Below are positions 4,545 through 7,947 of a DNA stretch of 7,947 nucleotides, piece after piece. The position numbers and the translations under genes are program-made. The notes below the pieces were generated by a model. It did not search any database. It saw only the letters and a program-made list of their open reading frames with translations, and had not been told where the DNA came from. This DNA is from JANLSE01 sp038214135 (lineage in GTDB: Bacteria > Chloroflexota > Chloroflexia > Chloroflexales > Roseiflexaceae): positions 1 through 7,947 of the forward strand of contig JBBQSD010000202.1 in assembly GCA_038214135.1 (NCBI GenBank), in the 5' to 3' direction. The stretch's first letter is position 1. Every line of letters begins with the position of its first letter.

Positions 4545-6338
4545 CTACGGCGCTCGAACACCAAGCGTGACACTGCTCCCGCGCTCAACTCGATCTCCAC
4601 CGCGCGGGATCGAACTCACCACCTGGCCAGGGGTCGAATTCGTGCAGACATCCTGTGGCAGCCGATCACAGCCCTGATTATCCTCAAATGTTATCACCAG
4701 GCCAGCCGCCTGAATGCGCCTACGTGCCTCTTCAATCGGCAGGCCCGTCACATCCGGCATTGTTGTCTTGTTGCCGATACTATACACCACCGTTATCGTA
4801 TCGCCGCGTTGGGGACGCACACCGGCAGCGGGATCGGTTCGGATAACAAACCCCTCGCTGGTGGTGCTACTTTCTTCGACGAGCGCAACCCTCAGCCCAA
4901 GCTGTTCGAGCTGAACCCGCGCATTGATCACCCGCAGGCCGACAACATTGGGCAGCGTGACAGCCTCCGGGCCGAGGCTGACGGCAAAGGTGATTGTGCT
5001 TGTCGCCGTGACGACCTGATTGGGCGGCGGGAATTGATCTAGCACCAACCCAGCGCTGATCACATCGCTGGCTCGTGGCGCAACTTCCTGGGCCGTCAGG
5101 CCGAGTTGTTCAAGGGTAATACGCGCCTGTTGAGCATCTAATTTCACAAGATTCGGCATTGGAATTTCAGGCAACAGCGTCGCCGTCGGCACACCATCTA
5201 CTGGAGTTTGGGTTGGAATGCTGCGTGTTGGCTGGCCAATGATCCCGCCTGCAGGCCGATTCGAGTTGGAGGCAAAGCTGAGTATACCATCGAGCATGCC
5301 GGTTGCAAATAAATAGACGCCAGTCAGAATCACGCCAAGCAACAACAAGCCAATTAAAAATGAGCCAACACCTGGCCCAGATGATGATGGCCCAGGGGCT
5401 GAAAGTGCCGGGCGTGGTGGTGGCAGCGTTGGGCGTGCTGCTGTAGTGGCCGTGGCTACTGGGCGTTGATTGACAGCTGCCGGACGAGGTGAAACCGCCC
5501 GTACAACCGTATCCTGTTCACTCACAACGCGTTGGCTCGCCAACAAGCGGGCAAATTCGCGGGCACTTGCCGGGCGCTCATCTGGGTTCTTACGTAGCGC
5601 CCGTAACACCAATGCCTCAATCTGTGGCGGGATGCGCGGGTTGAACATGCGCGGTGGCGCTGGCTCATCGTTCACATGTTGCATTGCAACAGCAATTGAA
5701 TTATCGCCAGTGAATGGTAAACGGCCCGTCAGCGCTTCATAGAGCGTAATCCCGAGCGAATAGATATCTGAGCGAGGTGTTGCTGGTAGCCCTTTGGCCT
5801 GTTCTGGCGAGATATAATCGGCAGTGCCAAACGTCACACCGGTTTCTGTCATTGCCGTTGAAAGGCTGCTCTTGGCAATCCCAAAATCGGTAATCTTGAC
5901 CTCATTATCGGTTCCGAGCATGATATTCTGTGGTTTAATATCACGATGAACCAGCCCCAACCGATGCGCCGCTTCCAGCCCCTCTGCCGCCGCAACCCCA
6001 ATTGCGATAGCCTGTTCCACAGGAAGCGGGCCACCACTAAGAATCCGGCTCTTTAGATCGCTGCCGCCGACATATTCCATCACAATATAATGAATATCGC
6101 GATCCTGCCCGACATCATACACATCAACGATATTTGGGTGGTGCAGATTAGCTGCCGCCTGGGCCTCGTGATGAAAACGACTCAGAAAACTAGCATCGGA
6201 TGCATAATGGCTGTGCAGCACTTTGATAGCAACCCGCCGGCTGAGCCGCAGATCGCGACCCCGATAGACGCGAGCCATGCCGCCTTCGCCAATCTTCTGC
6301 TCAAGTTCGTATCGATTATTGAGAATCTTTTGCTGCAT
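4545..6338 (-). CDS. Membrane serine/threonine protein kinase with three PASTA domains (PknB/StkP type)
   Basis: A 597-residue bitopic Hanks-type kinase. Counted from the ATG at 6338, it has the glycine loop GEGGMARV (17-24), catalytic lysine K39 in VAIKVL, alphaC glutamate near 58, HRDIKPQN (131-138), DFG (151-153) and FGTADYISPEQ (170-180). The activation loop is rich in Thr/Ser, which fits autophosphorylation. A Pro/Ala-rich linker (about 275-320) leads to one transmembrane helix (about 326-349). Three extracytoplasmic PASTA repeats follow (about 391-456, 461-522 and 526-594). PASTA domains of this family sense muropeptides or lipid II and control growth and cell-wall work. The third repeat has two cysteines (557, 565) that may form a disulfide. 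A TTG at 6359 is in frame, but the ATG is preferred since the kinase domain begins right after it. No strong ribosome binding site is seen for either. No PP2C phosphatase partner is in view. Confidence 0.96.
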   Translation of the reverse strand: MQQKILNNRYELEQKIGEGGMARVYRGRDLRLSRRVAIKVLHSHYASDASFLSRFHHEAQAAANLHHPNIVDVYDVGQDRDIHYIVMEYVGGSDLKSRILSGGPLPVEQAIAIGVAAAEGLEAAHRLGLVHRDIKPQNIMLGTDNEVKITDFGIAKSSLSTAMTETGVTFGTADYISPEQAKGLPATPRSDIYSLGITLYEALTGRLPFTGDNSIAVAMQHVNDEPAPPRMFNPRIPPQIEALVLRALRKNPDERPASAREFARLLASQRVVSEQDTVVRAVSPRPAAVNQRPVATATTAARPTLPPPRPALSAPGPSSSGPGVGSFLIGLLLLGVILTGVYLFATGMLDGILSFASNSNRPAGGIIGQPTRSIPTQTPVDGVPTATLLPEIPMPNLVKLDAQQARITLEQLGLTAQEVAPRASDVISAGLVLDQFPPPNQVVTATSTITFAVSLGPEAVTLPNVVGLRVINARVQLEQLGLRVALVEESSTTSEGFVIRTDPAAGVRPQRGDTITVVYSIGNKTTMPDVTGLPIEEARRRIQAAGLVITFEDNQGCDRLPQDVCTNSTPGQVVSSIPRGGDRVERGSSVTLGVRAP

Positions 6339-6361
6339 GAATTGCAAGCTTTCGCGCAAGA

Positions 6362-6427
6362 AGACGCTCGATTAGCGCCCCTATTCTATAGACGCCATCG
6401 GCATCGAAAAGTTTCCTATAGAGACGC
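6362..6427 (-). promoter_or_regulatory. Putative promoter/operator region of the kinase gene with three GCGTCT repeats
   Basis: The 108 bases between the exonuclease stop and the kinase ATG hold the hexamer GCGTCT (minus strand) at 6362-6367, 6390-6395 and 6422-6427, two of them running into CTATAG or TATAG. A -10-like TAGAAT or TATAGA lies at about 6383-6390, with only a weak -35 (TTTTCG) 16 bases upstream. The repeated hexamer could be an operator, but a spacing of 28 and 32 bases is not regular. The kinase could also be read from the exonuclease promoter. Confidence 0.25.
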
Positions 6428-6446
6428 TCACTGGAGCATCTACAAT

Positions 6447-6953
6447 CTATACAAGTATCTGCCGAATACCATCGTGGGTGATTGGGTGAGCATGCAGGCC
6501 AATCTTATCTTCTAATACCGCCAGATTGATCACATCCTCGCGATTATAGGTGAGTAAACCATCAAGCGCTGCCTGATCGCCAAGGGTTTCATAGCGATGC
6601 CACAGCTTTGGCGCATCCCAGCCTGTAATACCAGCAGTCGCTCGTTCAATCCCAAGCAACGTTTCGACCTTCTTCAGACCGCCACGCAGGCCGCGCCTAC
6701 GGCAAACATACAGCAAATCGCAATGGGTGAACTCTTGTTTCAGATCGACATACAAGCGCTTACGGATCACTGGCAGATCGAAACTGGCACCATTGAATGT
6801 CACGATTGTTTCGACACCATCAAGCGCATCATAGAGCGCAAGATCACTGATACCACCACCAACAAGTTGGATGGTACCACAATCGGGGCGATAGATCCCG
6901 ATCACACTGATCGTCTGTGCAAAGGTCGTCTCAATATCCAGGTAGGCCCGCAC
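6447..6953 (-). CDS. RNase H-like (DEDDy) exonuclease domain protein, YprB-like
   Basis: A 168-residue single-domain protein of the RNase_H_2/YprB type, a DEDD exonuclease fold. Exo I is YLDIETT with D6 and E8; Exo II is VTFNGASFDLPVI with D59; HCDLLY follows at 77-82; Exo III is YNREDVINL with Y136 and D140. All four acidic metal-ligand positions and the DEDDy tyrosine are present, so it should be active in 3'-5' trimming of DNA or RNA. The substrate is unknown. GLKKVETLLGIER (92-104) is the usual family block. It starts with GTG at 6953, chosen because GAGGAG lies 6 bases upstream and the DxE motif follows immediately. It is probably cytoplasmic and may head the exonuclease-kinase-tex gene row. 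Family certain; biological role unknown. Confidence 0.92.
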   Translation of the reverse strand: MRAYLDIETTFAQTISVIGIYRPDCGTIQLVGGGISDLALYDALDGVETIVTFNGASFDLPVIRKRLYVDLKQEFTHCDLLYVCRRRGLRGGLKKVETLLGIERATAGITGWDAPKLWHRYETLGDQAALDGLLTYNREDVINLAVLEDKIGLHAHPITHDGIRQILV

Positions 6954-6977
6954 GTATAGCTCCTCACACTCATCTTC

Positions 6978-6986
6978 ATTATAGCA
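6978..6986 (-). promoter_or_regulatory. Extended -10 promoter of the exonuclease gene
   Basis: On the minus strand TGCTATAAT is a perfect TATAAT (6978-6983) with the TGn extension. A weak -35 (TATACC, 7001-7006) is at 17 bases and lies on top of the -10 of the opposite promoter. The leader would be about 20 bases and includes GAGGAG before the GTG start at 6953. Confidence 0.6.
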
Positions 6987-6999
6987 CTGTCATACGGCG

Positions 7000-7008
7000 T
7001 GGTATAAT
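7000..7008 (+). promoter_or_regulatory. Extended -10 promoter of the nucleoside hydrolase gene
   Basis: TGGTATAAT: a perfect TATAAT (7003-7008) with the TGn extension, 39 bases before the ATG at 7048. The -35 is weak (TTATAG at 6979-6984) and overlaps the opposite -10. The predicted start is near 7015, giving a leader of about 33 bases with AAGGAGG at 7034-7040. Confidence 0.65.
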
Positions 7009-7047
7009 CCGCAACGGCTCGCGCAACTCGATGAAGGAGGCTTCTAC

Positions 7048-7947
7048 ATGGCTCGGCGCGTCATCCTCGACACAGACCCTGGAATCGATGATTCACTCGC
7101 GATTCTCCTCGCACTTGCCTCCCCGGAAGTCGAGCTTGCCTGTGTAACAGTAACGGGTGGAAACTGTCCGCTTGCCGATGGCATCCGCAACGCGCTGAAT
7201 GTGCTGGCCTTGGCCAACCGCAGCGATGTGCCAGCCTGTGCTGGTGTGGCATTGCCGCTGATTCGGCCACCCTTCACCGCACCAGAAACCCATGGCGATA
7301 CTGGCCTTGGCTATGCCACCCTGCCCGAATCGCCGATTCCAGCCGCAAGCGAACACGCAGTCGATGCGATCATCCGTGAGATTATGGCAGCCCCTGGCGA
7401 AGTCACGCTCGTGGCCGTCGCGCCGCTGACCAATGTGGCCCTCGCCATCCGCAAGGAGCCACGAATCGTTGCGGCCGTTCGTGAGGTGATCATCATGGGT
7501 GGCGCATTGCGCGTTGATGGCAACACAACCTCATTGGCCGAATTTAATTTTTATGTCGACCCACACGCCGCACATATTGTGCTTGAAAGCGGCATGCCGA
7601 TCAAACTCCTGCCCTGGGATATTTCCAAGGATGTGTTGCTCACCCAGGCCGATGTTGATCGACTGTTACAGATCGATTCGCCAATTACGAAATTTATTGC
7701 CGATTTGACCCGTTTCTATATCGAATTTCACCTGGCAACCTTTGGATTTGCTGGCTGCTCGATCAATGATCCAGTTGCGCTCGCAATGGCCTTCATGCCC
7801 GATCTCGCAACCACCCAATCAATCCATGTAGCGATTGAATATACCAGCGAACTGACTGCCGGTAAAACTGTGATCAGCTACCTTGGTGAGGCCCATCGTG
7901 AGCCAGATGATCACGATATCAGTGGGTTCGATACGAAAAGCTGGCCA
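7048..7947 (+). CDS. Nucleoside hydrolase, inosine-uridine preferring family (3' end cut off)
   Basis: The first 300 codons of an IU-nucleoside hydrolase, which splits the N-glycosidic bond of ribonucleosides to free base and ribose for salvage in the cytoplasm. The calcium-binding motif DTDPGIDDS is at residues 8-16 (D8, D10, D14, D15). THGDTGLG (81-88) holds a histidine equivalent to one used by pyrimidine-type members. PLTN (126-129) has the family threonine, MGGAL is at 150-154, and EFNFYVDPHAA at 165-175 binds the ribose. The late motif usually read as HDP is NDP here (240-242), with the calcium-ligand aspartate kept but the common acid histidine replaced by asparagine. Start: ATG with AAGGAGG 7 bases upstream. 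Family members are about 310-320 residues, so only a few are missing. Base preference cannot be told. It is divergent from the exonuclease gene. Confidence 0.95.
   Translation, partial: MARRVILDTDPGIDDSLAILLALASPEVELACVTVTGGNCPLADGIRNALNVLALANRSDVPACAGVALPLIRPPFTAPETHGDTGLGYATLPESPIPAASEHAVDAIIREIMAAPGEVTLVAVAPLTNVALAIRKEPRIVAAVREVIIMGGALRVDGNTTSLAEFNFYVDPHAAHIVLESGMPIKLLPWDISKDVLLTQADVDRLLQIDSPITKFIADLTRFYIEFHLATFGFAGCSINDPVALAMAFMPDLATTQSIHVAIEYTSELTAGKTVISYLGEAHREPDDHDISGFDTKSWP

Noticed and set aside
6339..6359. Earlier TTG start for the kinase at 6359
   Set aside because: It adds only seven residues and has no ribosome binding site; the ATG at 6338 directly precedes the conserved kinase start.
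6090..6515. 141-codon plus-strand frame across the kinase start and the exonuclease end
   Set aside because: It is antisense to the kinase glycine loop region and to the exonuclease tail, with no ribosome binding site or recognised domain.
6597..6959. 120-codon plus-strand frame opposite the exonuclease
   Set aside because: The minus strand has intact Exo I-III motifs and a GAGGAG-GTG start; the opposite frame has none.

Overview
The window looks like chromosomal DNA of a free-living bacterium, most likely a member of the Chloroflexota (class Chloroflexia). This placement is an inference. It rests on medium-to-high GC content, the style of the PASTA-type Ser/Thr kinase with a Pro/Ala/Thr-rich linker, and intergenic palindromes of the type CCGCAGGC-TGAA-GCCTGCGG together with CTGACTC simple repeats, which I associate with such genomes from memory. 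No mobile element, phage gene, CRISPR array or RNA gene is visible. Most genes are housekeeping or general metabolic.

Left part (1-1613). A serine hydrolase of the beta-lactamase/PBP4* type runs off the left edge on the minus strand and has a good promoter and ribosome binding site. Divergent from it, a small plus-strand ORF (574-753) appears to be a scar: its first half resembles the start of a VOC/glyoxalase protein and its second half the end of an EamA-type transporter. Its stop overlaps by one base the start of a complete ATP-grasp ligase-like gene of the DcsG type (753-1613). The simplest reading is that a deletion removed most of a VOC gene and an EamA exporter gene and left the ATP-grasp gene behind.

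Middle intergenic region (1614-2261). This stretch between convergent genes is rich in short structures: tandem 8- and 9-bp duplications, a REP-like palindrome pair, a 30-codon ORF with a perfect AGGAGG ribosome binding site, a strong hairpin just after that ORF, a second REP-like hairpin of a different sequence, and a CTGACTC tandem repeat touching the 3' end of tex.

Right-centre (2262-6953, minus strand). Three co-oriented genes follow, in transcriptional order: a DEDDy RNase H-like exonuclease domain protein (6447-6953), a membrane Ser/Thr kinase with three PASTA repeats (4545-6338), and the RNA-binding transcription accessory factor Tex (2262-4406). A 67-bp element made of two perfectly inverted palindromes separates the kinase from tex. 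One end of it is close to the putative -10 of tex, and a related element lies beyond the other end of tex.

Right edge (6954-7947). A compact divergent intergenic region carries two back-to-back extended -10 promoters. It drives the exonuclease to the left and an inosine-uridine-type nucleoside hydrolase to the right, which is cut by the window edge after 300 codons.

I do not see a clear new multi-gene system. The most interesting items are the VOC/EamA fusion scar in front of an orphan ATP-grasp gene, the 30-aa ORF, and the two REP-like families around tex.
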